Part shown: positions 33,315 to 42,280 of the stretch, piece after piece
Layout: each line of letters begins with the position of its first letter
Position numbering within the stretch: the stretch's first letter is position 1
Origin: Ramlibacter terrae
Lineage (GTDB): Bacteria; Pseudomonadota; Gammaproteobacteria; Burkholderiales; Burkholderiaceae_C
Length of the DNA: 64,000 bases
NCBI GenBank assembly: GCA_013127575.1
Contig: CP053418.1
Span: forward strand, 868,001-932,000
Direction: 5' to 3'
Notes under the pieces: generated by a model
Told to the model about the DNA's origin: nothing
Seen by the model: the letters and a program-made list of their open reading frames with translations, nothing else
Databases searched by the model: none
Made by a program: the position numbers and the translations under genes

Positions 33315-33845
33315 ATGAACCACCCCATCGTCCGCTTCCCGGACGGGCTGTACCTCGCCTGCATCTGGATCTCCGGCATCGCCCTGGCGGTCATGTGCCT
33401 CGTCATCCCGGTCGGCGTCGTCGCCCGCTACGTCTTCGGCTTCGGCGCGCAGTGGCCGGAGCCGATCGCGATCCTGATGATGGTGGTGTTCACCTTCTTC
33501 GGCGCCGCCGCGGCCTACCGGGCCGGCGCCCACATCGCGGTCAACATGCTCACGGACCGCCTGCCGCGCGTGCCGCAGCGCCTCTGCGCCGGCTTCGTCC
33601 ACCTCGCGATGCTGGCCGTCAGCCTGTTCGTGCTGGTGTACGGCATGAAGCTCGTGTTCGGCACGATGGGACAGACGATCAGCGAACTGCCGTGGCTGCC
33701 GGTGGGCATCACCTACCTGTCGCTGCCGCTCGGCAGCCTGGTGACGCTGCTGTTCGTGCTGGAGCACATGGCATTCGGCTCGCAGCACGACCGCGCCGTG
33801 TGCACCTACGACCATGAGAAGCAAGTCGCGGAGGTCGCCCTCTGA
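33315..33845 (+). CDS. dctQ: TRAP transporter small permease DctQ
   Basis: Small four-helix membrane subunit of the TRAP transporter, 176 residues. Visible are VVARYVFGFGAQWPEPIAIL, FFGAAAAYRAGAHIAVNMLT and LPVGITYLSLPLGSLVTLLF, all typical of DctQ. The frame is intact. Its stop overlaps the dctM start by one base (TGATG). Confidence 0.93.
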   Translation: MNHPIVRFPDGLYLACIWISGIALAVMCLVIPVGVVARYVFGFGAQWPEPIAILMMVVFTFFGAAAAYRAGAHIAVNMLTDRLPRVPQRLCAGFVHLAMLAVSLFVLVYGMKLVFGTMGQTISELPWLPVGITYLSLPLGSLVTLLFVLEHMAFGSQHDRAVCTYDHEKQVAEVAL

Positions 33846-35127
33846 TGGACACCTTCGTCCTGCTCGGAAGCTTCTTCCTGCTGATGATCGTCGGCGTGCC
33901 GGTGGCGTACGCGCTCGGCCTCGCCGCATTGGCCGGCGCGCTCTGGATGGAACTGCCGCTCGACGCGGTGATGATCCAGATCGCCTCGGGCGTCAACAAG
34001 TTCTCGCTGCTCGCGATCCCCTTCTTCGTTCTCGCGGGCGCCATCATGGCCGAGGGCGGCATGTCGCGCCGGCTGGTGGCCTTCGCGGGTGTGCTGGTGG
34101 GCTTCATCCGCGGCGGCCTGTCGCTGGTGAACATCCTCGCCTCCACCTTCTTCGGCGCGATCTCCGGCTCCTCGGTGGCCGACACGGCGTCGATCGGCTC
34201 GGTGCTGATTCCCGAGATGGAGCGCAAGGGCTATCCGCGCGACTTCGCCACGGCGGTGACGGTCAGCGGCTCCGTGCAGGCCATCCTGATCCCGCCCAGC
34301 CACAACGCGGTGATCTACTCGCTGGCCGCGGGCGGCGGCGTGTCGATCGGCGCGCTGTTCATGGCCGGCGTGCTGCCGGGCCTGCTGCTCGGGCTGACTC
34401 TGGCGGTCACGTGCCTCTTCATCGCGAAGAAGCGCAACTTCCCCAAGGGCGAGGTGATCCCGCTGCGGCAGGCGATCCGCATCTCCATCGACGCGCTGTG
34501 GGGCTGGCCACGCTCGTCATCATCCTCGGCGGCATCCTGTCGGGCGTGTTCACGGCGACGGAGTCCGCGTCGATCGCGGTCGTGTGGGCGTTCTTCGTCA
34601 CGATGTTCATCTACCGCGACTACAAGTGGAGCGAACTGCCCAAGCTGGTCCACCGCACGGTCAAGACCGTGTCGATCGTGATGATCCTGATCGGCTTCGC
34701 GGCAAGCTTCGGCTACATCATGACGCTGATGCAGATCCCGCTGAAGGTCACCGCCTTCTTCGCATCGCTGTCCGACAACCGCTACGTCATCCTGCTGCTG
34801 ATCAACCTGCTGCTGCTGGTGCTCGGCACGCTGATGGACATGGCGCCGCTGATCCTCATCCTCACGCCCATCCTGCTGCCGCTGGTGACCAAGCTCGGCG
34901 TCGACCCGGTGCACTTCGGCATGATCATGATGGTCAACCCGGGCATCGGGCTGCTGACGCCGCCGGTGGGCGCGGTGCTCTTCGTGGGCAGCGCGGTCGC
35001 CAAGCTCAAGATCGAAGTGGTGGTGAAGGCGCTCTATCCGTTCTTCGGCGCGATGCTGCTGGTGCTGGCGCTCATCACGTACGTGCCGGCGATCTCGCTG
35101 TGGCTGCCCAACCTGATGTTCAAGTGA
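33845..35127 (+). CDS. dctM: TRAP transporter large permease DctM
   Basis: Large sodium-coupled membrane subunit, about 427 residues. It has LLAIPFFVLAGAIMAEGGMS, SGSSVADTASIGSVLIPEM, ILIPPSHNAVIYSLAAGGGV, FTATESASIAVVWAFFVT and NPGIGLLTPPVGAVLFVGSA. One frame break near 34503 restores GGCCTGGCC. Its stop overlaps the next gene's GTG start (GTGA). Confidence 0.94.
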
Positions 35128-36132
35128 GCACCAGGCCTCGCGTGCTGCTGACGCACGGCGAGACCGCGCGCCGCAACTACTATGGCGCCGGCCCGCTGGC
35201 GGCGCTGCAGGAGATCGCGGACGTGCGGCTCAACCCCACCGACGCGCCGCTGCTCGGCGATGCCCTGATCGAAGCCGCGCGCGGCTGCGCCGTGGTCGTC
35301 AGCGACCGCCGGGCGGCGCCCCCGCCGAACCTGTTCGCCGCCTTGCCGGAGCTCGCGGTGTTCCAGCGCTGTGCCGTGGACGTCCGCAACATCGACCTCG
35401 CGGCCGCAAGCGCCGCCGGCGTGCTGGTGACGCATGCCAGTCCCGGCTTCGCCAACTCGGTGGCCGAGTGGTGCCTCGGGCGCGATGATCGACCTGGCGC
35501 GCAGCGTGAGCGACAGCGTGCATGCCTACCGCACCGGCGCCGCCCCGGCGATCCGCATGGGCCGCGAGCTGCGCGGCGCGACGCTCGGCATCGTCGGCTA
35601 CGGCGTGATCGGCAGGCGGCTCGGAGAGCTCGGTGCGGCGCTCGGGATGCGCGTGGTGGTTGCCGACCCGTTCGCGGGCGTGGAGCCGCCCGTCACGCGC
35701 GTGCCGCTCGCGCGGCTGCTGGCGCAGGCCGACTGGCTCGTCTGCCTCGCGCCGGCCAACGCGCAGAACGAGAACCTGATGGACGCCGGCGCCTTCGCGG
35801 CGATGAAGCCCGGCGCCTTCTTCGTCAACGCGTCGCGCGGCGAACTGGTCGATGAAGCGGCGCTGCTGCAGGCGCTCGATGGCGGCCGCCCGGCCGGTTG
35901 CGCGCTCGACGTCGGCCGCGCGCCGGACCAGATGCCTTCGCCGGCACTGGCGGCGCATCCGCGCGTCGTGGCCACGCCGCACATCGCGGGGCTCACGCCC
36001 GAAGCGGCGGAGCACCAGTCGCGCGAGACCGTGGCACAGTTGACCGAACTGCTCGCCGGCCGGATGCCGGTGGGCGCATTGAACCCCGGGCAGGCCACGC
36101 GCCTGCACCTGCTGCACGGAGCCCGCACGTGA
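35124..36132 (+). CDS. D-2-hydroxyacid dehydrogenase family protein
   Basis: NAD-dependent 2-hydroxyacid dehydrogenase of about 335 residues. The nucleotide motif is LGIVGYGVIGRRLGELGAAL; the catalytic Arg lies in NASRGELVDEAALLQAL and the His in ATPHIAGLTPEA. A frame break near 35477 fits CCTGGGC read as CCTCGGGC. It starts GTG, overlapping dctM. Within the uronate operon it may reduce or oxidise a keto or hydroxy acid intermediate; the exact substrate is not evident. Confidence 0.85.
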
Positions 36133-37081
36133 CCGACTTCGCACCCAGCGTCCGCTATCCCGACCCGCGCATCGAAGTGCTGGACGAGCGCTTCCTGAAA
36201 TACCGGCTGTTCAGCGGCACCGTGGAGCAGATCGCCGGCGGCCTGCGCTGGGCCGAAGGCCCGGTGTGGTTCGGCGACGGCCGCTACCTGCTGGTCTCGG
36301 ACATCCCCAACAATCGCATCCTGCGCTGGGACGAATGTTCCGGCGCCACCAGCACCTTCCGCTCGCCGTCGAACAACGCCAATGGCTTGGCGCGCGACCT
36401 GCAAGGCCGGCTGCTGGCTTGCGAACACCTCACGCGCCGCATCACGCGCACCGAGTACGACGGCGCCATCACGGTGCTGGCCGACCGCTACGAAGGCAAG
36501 CGGCTGAATTCGCCGAACGACATCGTCTGCGCGGCCGACGGCGGCATCTGGTTCACCGACCCGAGCTTCGGCATCGGCGGCTACTGGGAAGGCGAGCCAG
36601 CCGCTTCCGAGATCGAACATGCGGTCTACCGCATCGCGCCCGACGGCAAGCTGCAGCAGGTGCTGACGGGCCTGAACGCGCCCAATGGCCTGGCCTTTTC
36701 GCCGGACGGCAAGGTGCTGTACGTGGTGGAAAGCCGCGCTGCCCCGCACCGGAAGATCTGGGCCTACGACGTCGCCGCCGACGGCGCGCTGGCAGGCCAG
36801 CGCCTGGCGGTGGATGCGCAGGGGCCGGGCGCCTTCGACGGCATCGCCATCGACGTCGACGGCAACCTCTGGTGCGGCCGGGCAGCAATGGCGCGCTCGA
36901 TGCGGATCCCGAAGGGCTCGACGGCGTGCGCGTCTACGCGCCGAACGGCGCCGCCATCGCGCACATCCACCTGCCGGAGCGCTGCGCCAACGTCTGCTTC
37001 GGCGGCCGGCATCGCAACCGCCTGTTCATGGCGGCGAGCCACTCCGTGTATGCGCTGTACGTGAACACGCAGGGCGCCTGA
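36129..37081 (+). CDS. Cytosolic SMP-30/gluconolactonase-like lactonase
   Basis: Second SMP-30-family lactonase, about 317 residues, without a signal peptide. It shares LRWAEGPVWF, LLVSDIPNNRILRWDE, EGKRLNSPNDIVCAADGG, GLAFSPDGKVLYVVESRA and LPERCANVCFGGRHRNRLFM with the exported paralogue at 24670. Next to uronate dehydrogenase it probably opens glucaro- or galactarolactone. GTG start overlaps the previous stop. One frame break near 36882 fits a lost T in CCTGG. Confidence 0.87.
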
Positions 37082-37110
37082 CGCTTTCGTCCGGGGATGG
37101 ACACACCCTC

Positions 37111-37186
37111 TCATCCCGGGCTTGACCCCGCATCCATGGGCTCTGGTGCCGCTTCGCGGTGGCTTGCGGGTCGAGCCCGCAATGAC
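37111..37186. repeat. TGTCATTGCGGG-type palindromic repeat, copy 2
   Basis: TCATCCCGGGCTTGACCCC at one end and GGTCGAGCCCGCAATGA at the other form the same imperfect hairpin as at 13304, here in the opposite arrangement of CCCGGG and GCGGG arms. It lies between the convergent lactonase and M20 hydrolase genes. Confidence 0.8.
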
Positions 37187-37253
37187 GGGCCGTCATCGCA
37201 GCCCGCCCCAGCATGTACACCGAAAGCTGGGGTGCGCTTCGCTGACCGCCAGC

Positions 37254-38480
37254 CTACGCAAGCAGGTCGAACAGCGTCCGCGCGACCACCTTCGTCGCCC
37301 GGCGCAGGTCCTCGAGCTCCAGATGCTCGTCCGCCCGCTTCGCGTTCGACTCCAGCACCGTCCGCGGACCGGCGCCATAGATCACGCCGGGGATCCCCGC
37401 CTCGCCGTACAGCCGCACGTCGGTGTACAGCGGCGTGCCCATCGACGGGATCTCCTGCCCGAACACCGTGCGGCCATGTTTCTGGATCGCGTCCACCAGC
37501 GGCGCGTTGCCCGCGAGCGGCTTCAGTGAATTGGCGAGCAGCAGGCGCCTGATCTCGATGCGGATGCCGGCGCACTGCGCCGCCGCGTCGGCGATCACCT
37601 GGCGGATGTTCGCTTCCACCTCGACCGGGTTCTCCTCGGGGATCATCCGACGGTCGAGCTTGAACATTACCTTGCCCGGGACCACGTTGGTGTTGGTGCC
37701 GCCTTCGATGCGCCCGACGTTCAGGTACGGGTGCTGGATGCCGGCCACCTTCGACGTGACCTGCCGATAGAGAGCGTTCTGCGCGTACAGCGCATTCAGG
37801 ATCGTCACCGCGCCCTGCAGCGCATCCACGCCCGTGTCCGGGATGGCCGCATGCGCCATCTTGCCGTGGACCGTCACTTCCATCTGCAGGCAGCCGTTGT
37901 GCGCCGTCACCACCTCGTAGCTGAAGCCCGCCGCGATCATCAGGTCGGGCTTCGTCACGCCGTTCTTCAGCAGCCAGCCCGGGCCCATCTCGCCGCCGAA
38001 CTCCTCGTCGTACGTGAAGTGCAGTTCGACGCCGCCTTTCAGAGCAGCCCGCAGCGACTCGAGCGCGCGCACGGCGAAGGTGAAGCTGGCGAAGTCGCCC
38101 TTGCTGACCGCCGTGGCCCGCCCGTAAATCCTGCCGTCGGCGATCTCGCCGCCGTACGGATCGTGCGTCCAGCCTTCGCCGGGTGGCACCACGTCGCCGT
38201 GCGCGTTCAGCGCGATGGTGCGGCCGGCGCCGTACTTGCGGCGCACCACCAGGTTGGTGATGGACTCGAGGCCGTACGCCTTCACTTCCGCCTCCGGCAC
38301 GGGATGCTTCTCGGCGTCGAAGCCGAAGCCCGCCAGCAGTTCGGCGGTGCGTTCCGCGTGCGGCGCGTTGTTGCCGGGCGGCGTGTCGGTGGGCACGCGC
38401 ACCAGTTCCTGCAGGAAGCGGACTTCCTCGTCGAAATGGGCGTCGATCCAGGCGTCGAGTCGTTCGTAGGCGTCGTTCAT
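37254..38480 (-). CDS. M20-family metallohydrolase (ArgE/DapE-like)
   Basis: Zinc-dependent amidohydrolase of 408 residues. Metal and catalytic residues show in LNAHGDVVPPGEGW (His94), YDEEFGGEMGPG (the Glu pair) and the dimerisation domain TVHGKMAHAAIPDTGVDAL. Frame intact. Its start overlaps the stop of the UraD-allantoate amidohydrolase gene by ATGA, so it is translated with purine-degrading enzymes. It could act on ureidoglycine/ureidoglycolate-type or N-carbamoyl compounds, or be an acetylornithine deacetylase relative; the substrate is not certain. Confidence 0.85.
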   Translation of the reverse strand: MNDAYERLDAWIDAHFDEEVRFLQELVRVPTDTPPGNNAPHAERTAELLAGFGFDAEKHPVPEAEVKAYGLESITNLVVRRKYGAGRTIALNAHGDVVPPGEGWTHDPYGGEIADGRIYGRATAVSKGDFASFTFAVRALESLRAALKGGVELHFTYDEEFGGEMGPGWLLKNGVTKPDLMIAAGFSYEVVTAHNGCLQMEVTVHGKMAHAAIPDTGVDALQGAVTILNALYAQNALYRQVTSKVAGIQHPYLNVGRIEGGTNTNVVPGKVMFKLDRRMIPEENPVEVEANIRQVIADAAAQCAGIRIEIRRLLLANSLKPLAGNAPLVDAIQKHGRTVFGQEIPSMGTPLYTDVRLYGEAGIPGVIYGAGPRTVLESNAKRADEHLELEDLRRATKVVARTLFDLLA

Positions 38481-40260
38481 TGCAGTTCGGAAGCGAGTTG
38501 GTCCAGCAGGTGCGAGAAGGCGCGGACCGCGAGTTCGATGTCGTCGCTGGTCGTGGCTTCCAGCGGGTTGTGGCTGATGCCCGAGTTCTGGCCGCGCACG
38601 AACAGCATCGCCTGCGGCAGGATCTCGTGCACCTTCATGGCGTCGTGGCCGGCGCCGCTGGGCATGCGGTACAGCGGCACGCCGAGCGACTCCACCGCGC
38701 GCTCCCAGCGCTGCTGCCGGCGGGCGCGCTGGGCGCGGCGGCGGCGCGCATCGTCAGCTCCGTCGTGAAGCGCAGGCCCCGGCGCGCGCAGATCGATTTC
38801 AGTTCCCCCAGCACGTCGTCGACCATCGCATCGCGCTGCGCATCGTTGGGGGCGCGCAGGTCGAGGGTGAAGACACAGCGCCCCGGCACCACGTTGGTCG
38901 AGCCGCTGGGCACTTCGAGGATGCCGATGGTGCCCACCGAGTCGCCGTCGCGCGTGGCGCGCTGCTCGACGAAGAGCGCGAGTTCGGCGACGGCCACCGC
39001 GGCGTCGCGCCGGCGGTTCATCGGCGTCGTGCCGGCGTGGCTGGCCATGCCGATCACCTCGCACTGGTAGCGCACGCCGCCGTTGATCGAGGTGACGATG
39101 CCCAGCGGCAGGTCGAGCTCGTTGAGCACGGGACCCTGTTCGATGTGCACCTCGACGAAGCCGAGGTAGCGCTGCGGATCGCGCTTGAGCAGCGAAATGG
39201 CCTCCATGCGCGCCGGCAGGCCGGCATTGCGCATCGCCTCGCGCATCGTGATGCCGCCGGCGTCCTTCTGCTCCAGCCATTCGGGGTTGAAGTGCCCGAT
39301 CAGCGCGCCGGAACCGAGGAAGGTCGCCTTGTAGCGCTGGCCTTCCTCTTCCGAAAAGGCGATCACCTCGATGCCCAGCGGCAGCCGCCGCTTCGCCTGC
39401 GCCAGTTCGCGCACGCACGCCATCGGCGTGAAGATGCCCAGCCGGCCGTCGTACTTGCCGCCGTTGCGGACGGTGTCGAAGTGCGAGCCGGTCATCAGGT
39501 AGCGGCCCTGCGGGTCGCCGGCCGAGTGGTAGCGCCCGACCACGTTGCCTACGGCATCGATCTCCACCTCGTCGAAGCCGCACGCGCGCATCGCTTCGAC
39601 GATCTCCCGAGCGGCGGCGCGGTGCGCGTCGGTCAGGTAGGTCACCGTGAGCTGGCCGCGCTCCTTGAAGCCCGGGTCGCTGTGGCGCGCCAGGCTCTCC
39701 TGCCAGTCCCACACCAGGTTGCCCAGCGCCGGCTCCGTGCCGAAGCGGTCGTTCAGCCGCAGTTCGGCGATGCGGTGGATGTTGCGCAGCGCCTCCGCCT
39801 GCTCGAAGTCGGCCGGGTTCTCCAGCCGCCGCGCGAAGGTCTCGATGATCTGCTGCCGGTCGAGTCCGGTGCCGCGCGGCCCGCGCACGGCGAGGATGAA
39901 GGGGAAGCCGAAGCGGGCGTTGTAATCGGCGTTGAGCTGCTGGATGCGGCGGAACTCGTCCGGCGTGCAGTTCGTCAGGCCGGCCTTGCCCTGCTCGTTG
40001 GTCGATTCGTCGGTCAGCGTCTTCGCGACCATCGCCTTGCCCGCGAGTTCCGGGTGGGCGCGGATCAGCGTGAGCTGGTGTTCGGCGCTGGCCGCGCGCA
40101 CCACGTCGGCCATGGCCTGCTTGAGGTGGCTGACGGAGCGGAAAGGCCGCTGCGCCAGCGCCGCCTGCGCGATCCGGGGCGAGTGTTCGTAGATGCCGTC
40201 CAGCAGTTGCAGGGCTTCGGCCGGCGCCGCGGCATTGAGTTGGTCGATCGAAACGGGCAT
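38477..40260 (-). CDS. OHCU decarboxylase (UraD)-allantoate amidohydrolase fusion
   Basis: A bifunctional protein of about 594 residues. Residues 1-170 are UraD: the catalytic His in YEHSPRIAQAAL, RAHPELAGK and the binding block FGFPFILAVRG. From about 185 an M20-type allantoate amidohydrolase follows: GSHFDTVRNGGKYDGRLGIF, EEEGQRYKATFLGSGAL, HIEQGPVLNELDLPLGI and, near the end, PSGAGHDAM and RGQNSGISHNPLEAT. It would decarboxylate OHCU to allantoin and, after PuuE, hydrolyse allantoate. One frame break at 38709 restores GCCTGG. The domain junction is in an unbroken frame, so the fusion itself is real. Confidence 0.88.
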
Positions 40261-40261
40261 G

Positions 40262-41199
40262 TCAGCTTTCGGAATACGGGTGCGCCTGCCGCCAGTGGCG
40301 GGCGATGTCGATGCGTCGGCAGACCCACACGCGGTCGTGCCTTTCGATGTGGTCCGGGAACCGCTGCAGCGCCACGATGCGCCCCGGCCGCCCCAGCAGC
40401 CGGCAGTGCATGCCGATGCTCATCATCTTCGGCGCCTCGTCGCCTTCGGCGTAGAGCACGTCGAAGCTGTCCTTCAGGTACTGGAAGAAGGGGTCGGCGT
40501 GCGAGAACCCCTGCGGCAGGGCGAAGCGCATGTCGTTGCAGTCGAGCGTGTAGGGCACCACGAGATGCGGCACGTCGCTGCCGTCGGTCTTGCGCACCTT
40601 CATCCAGAACGGCAGGTCGTCGCCGTAGTAGTCGCTGTCGTATGCGAAGCCGCCATGGTCGGCCACCAGCCGGCGCGTGTTGGGGCTGTCGCGGCCGGTG
40701 TACCAGCCGAGCGGCCGCTCGCCGGTGAGCTTCTCGATGATCTCCATGCCGATGCGCAGGTGCTCGCGCTCGGTGGCTTCGTCGACGTTCTGGTAGTGGA
40801 TCCAGCGCCAGCCGTGGCAGGCGATCTCGTGCCCCCTTCGACGAAGGCGCGCGTGAGCTCGGGATGCCGCTCCAGCGCCATGCTGACGCCGAACACGGTC
40901 AGGGGCAGGGCGCGCTTCTCGAACTCGCGCAGCAGCCGCCACACGCCGACGCGCGAGCCGTACTCGTAGATGCCCTCCATGCTCAGGTGGCGGTCGGGAA
41001 AGGCCGGCGGGTTGAACATCTCGGAGAGGAACTGCTCGGAGCCGGCATCGCCGTGCAGCACGCTGTTCTCGCCGCCTTCCTCGTAGTTCAGCACGAATTG
41101 CACGGCGATGCGGGCGTTGCCGGGCCATTGCGCGTGGGGCGGGTTGCGGCCGTAGCCGACGAGGTCGCGCGGGTAGGGCGCGGTGGTGTCGTAGGTCAT
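40262..41199 (-). CDS. puuE: Allantoinase PuuE (polysaccharide-deacetylase fold)
   Basis: Metal-independent allantoinase, about 312 residues, converting allantoin to allantoate. It starts MTYDTTAPYPRDLVGYGRNP and has LNYEEGGENSVLHGDAGSE, SRVGVWRLLREFEKRALPLT, HEIACHGWRWIHYQNV and YDSDYYGDDLPFW, all typical of PuuE. A frame break near 40837 is in a C run. It lies just before the UraD fusion gene (one base gap) and is divergent from uraH. Confidence 0.93.
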
Positions 41200-41241
41200 G
41201 TGGAAGTCTACACTTGGGTCCATCGATTTCCGGAGCAAGTA

Positions 41242-41595
41242 ATGGGCCTCAGCACGCACGTCCTCGACACCATGCACGGCACGCCGGCCGCCGGCATGGC
41301 GGTGGAGCTGTACACGACGGGGGCCGGCGAACCGGTGCTGGTGCGCAAGCTGGTGCTGAATGCGGACGGCCGCAATCCGGAGGGCCCGCTCTTCGACAAC
41401 GCGGCGCTGAAGGCCGGCACCTACCGGCTGGTGTTCGACGTCGCCGCCTACTTCCGCCGCCGCGGCGTGCAGCTGCCGGATCCGCCCTTCCTCGACCGGG
41501 TCACCCTCGACTTCGGCATCGCCGACGCCACCGCGCACTACCACGTGCCGCTGCTGGTGAGCCCGTGGAGCTATTCGACGTACCGGGGGTCCTGA
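41242..41595 (+). CDS. uraH: 5-hydroxyisourate hydrolase
   Basis: Transthyretin-like hydrolase of 117 residues that turns 5-hydroxyisourate into OHCU. The start MGLSTHVLDTMHGTPAAGMA and the C-terminal YRGS signature are diagnostic, with catalytic His and Arg in STHVLD and the Arg near residue 45. Frame intact. Divergent from puuE with only 42 bases between starts, so both share a promoter region. Confidence 0.96.
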   Translation: MGLSTHVLDTMHGTPAAGMAVELYTTGAGEPVLVRKLVLNADGRNPEGPLFDNAALKAGTYRLVFDVAAYFRRRGVQLPDPPFLDRVTLDFGIADATAHYHVPLLVSPWSYSTYRGS

Positions 41596-41618
41596 ACGCC
41601 CAATGCAGGAGAGAAGAC

Positions 41619-41760
41619 AGGACGCAGAGGACGCCAAAGAGTCATCGAGGATGTCATTGCGGCCTCGAGCCGCAATCCATGCATTCGAGCACCACGCAGC
41701 GATGGATCCCGGGCCAAGCCCGAGATGACAACCTTTCGGTCCCTTTTGCGTCCTTGCGTC
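41619..41760. repeat. Composite nested repeat
   Basis: Outer arms GACGCAGAGGACGCCAAAGA (41621) and CCTTTTGCGTCCTTGCGTC (41742) belong to the CGCAGAGG family. Inside, 41652-41730 is a TGTCATTGCGGG-type repeat (TGTCATTGCGGCCTCGAGCC to GGGCCAAGCCCGAGATGACA). The second element seems to have inserted into, or replaced, the interior of the first. Confidence 0.75.
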
Positions 41761-41795
41761 AGGCTGTCCGGATCCCACCTTCGACGGCCCCAATG

Positions 41796-41820
41796 AAAAA
41801 GGGCCCCTCGCGGGGCCCTT
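41796..41820 (-). terminator. Intrinsic terminator of the DUF4148 gene
   Basis: GGGCCCC, loop TCGC and GGGGCCC form a perfect stem; on the minus strand it is followed by TTTTT. It lies 30 bases beyond the stop of the exported protein gene at 41850. Confidence 0.88.
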
Positions 41821-41849
41821 GCTTCTTTCCGGAGACCGGAGCGCGTGGC

Positions 41850-42143
41850 TTACATGCCGATTTCGCCGGACGGGATCTTGCCCAGGCGCAGCGCTTCGGC
41901 GGCTTGCGCGCGCACCACTTGCGTCTGCACGTTCGACTGCAGCGGCGCGGCGACGCGCGAGCCGGCCGGCTCGATGCTGCGGGTGGACGGCACGCGGGCG
42001 GCTTCGGCCATCACTTCGGCGCGGGTGCGGTTGCCTTCGAACTTGATGACGTACGGCGCGCCGTATTCGGCGTCGGCGGAGGCCACGCCCGAGAAGGCGG
42101 CGGCGGAAACGGCGACGATGGCGAGGATGTTCTTGGAAATCAT
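41850..42143 (-). CDS. DUF4148-like exported protein
   Basis: A 97-residue exported protein. Signal peptide MISKNILAIVAVSAAAFSGV ends near ASADAE. The mature part has NRTRAEVMAEAARV and ends EALRLGKIPSGEIGM, resembling DUF4148 proteins common in Burkholderiales. Its frame is intact and it has its own terminator. Function unknown. Confidence 0.75.
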   Translation of the reverse strand: MISKNILAIVAVSAAAFSGVASADAEYGAPYVIKFEGNRTRAEVMAEAARVPSTRSIEPAGSRVAAPLQSNVQTQVVRAQAAEALRLGKIPSGEIGM

Positions 42144-42280
42144 GATCTGACCTTTTGCAGTGAGTTGAATGGACCTTCTTCCGGCCTGGCGCGGCGCCTT
42201 TTTTCTTGCGCCGCGTTCAACCGTGATCTCACTGTAGGTGGGGCTCTTTAGCTGGCCCTTAGCGTTGTCTTAGCTGGGCG

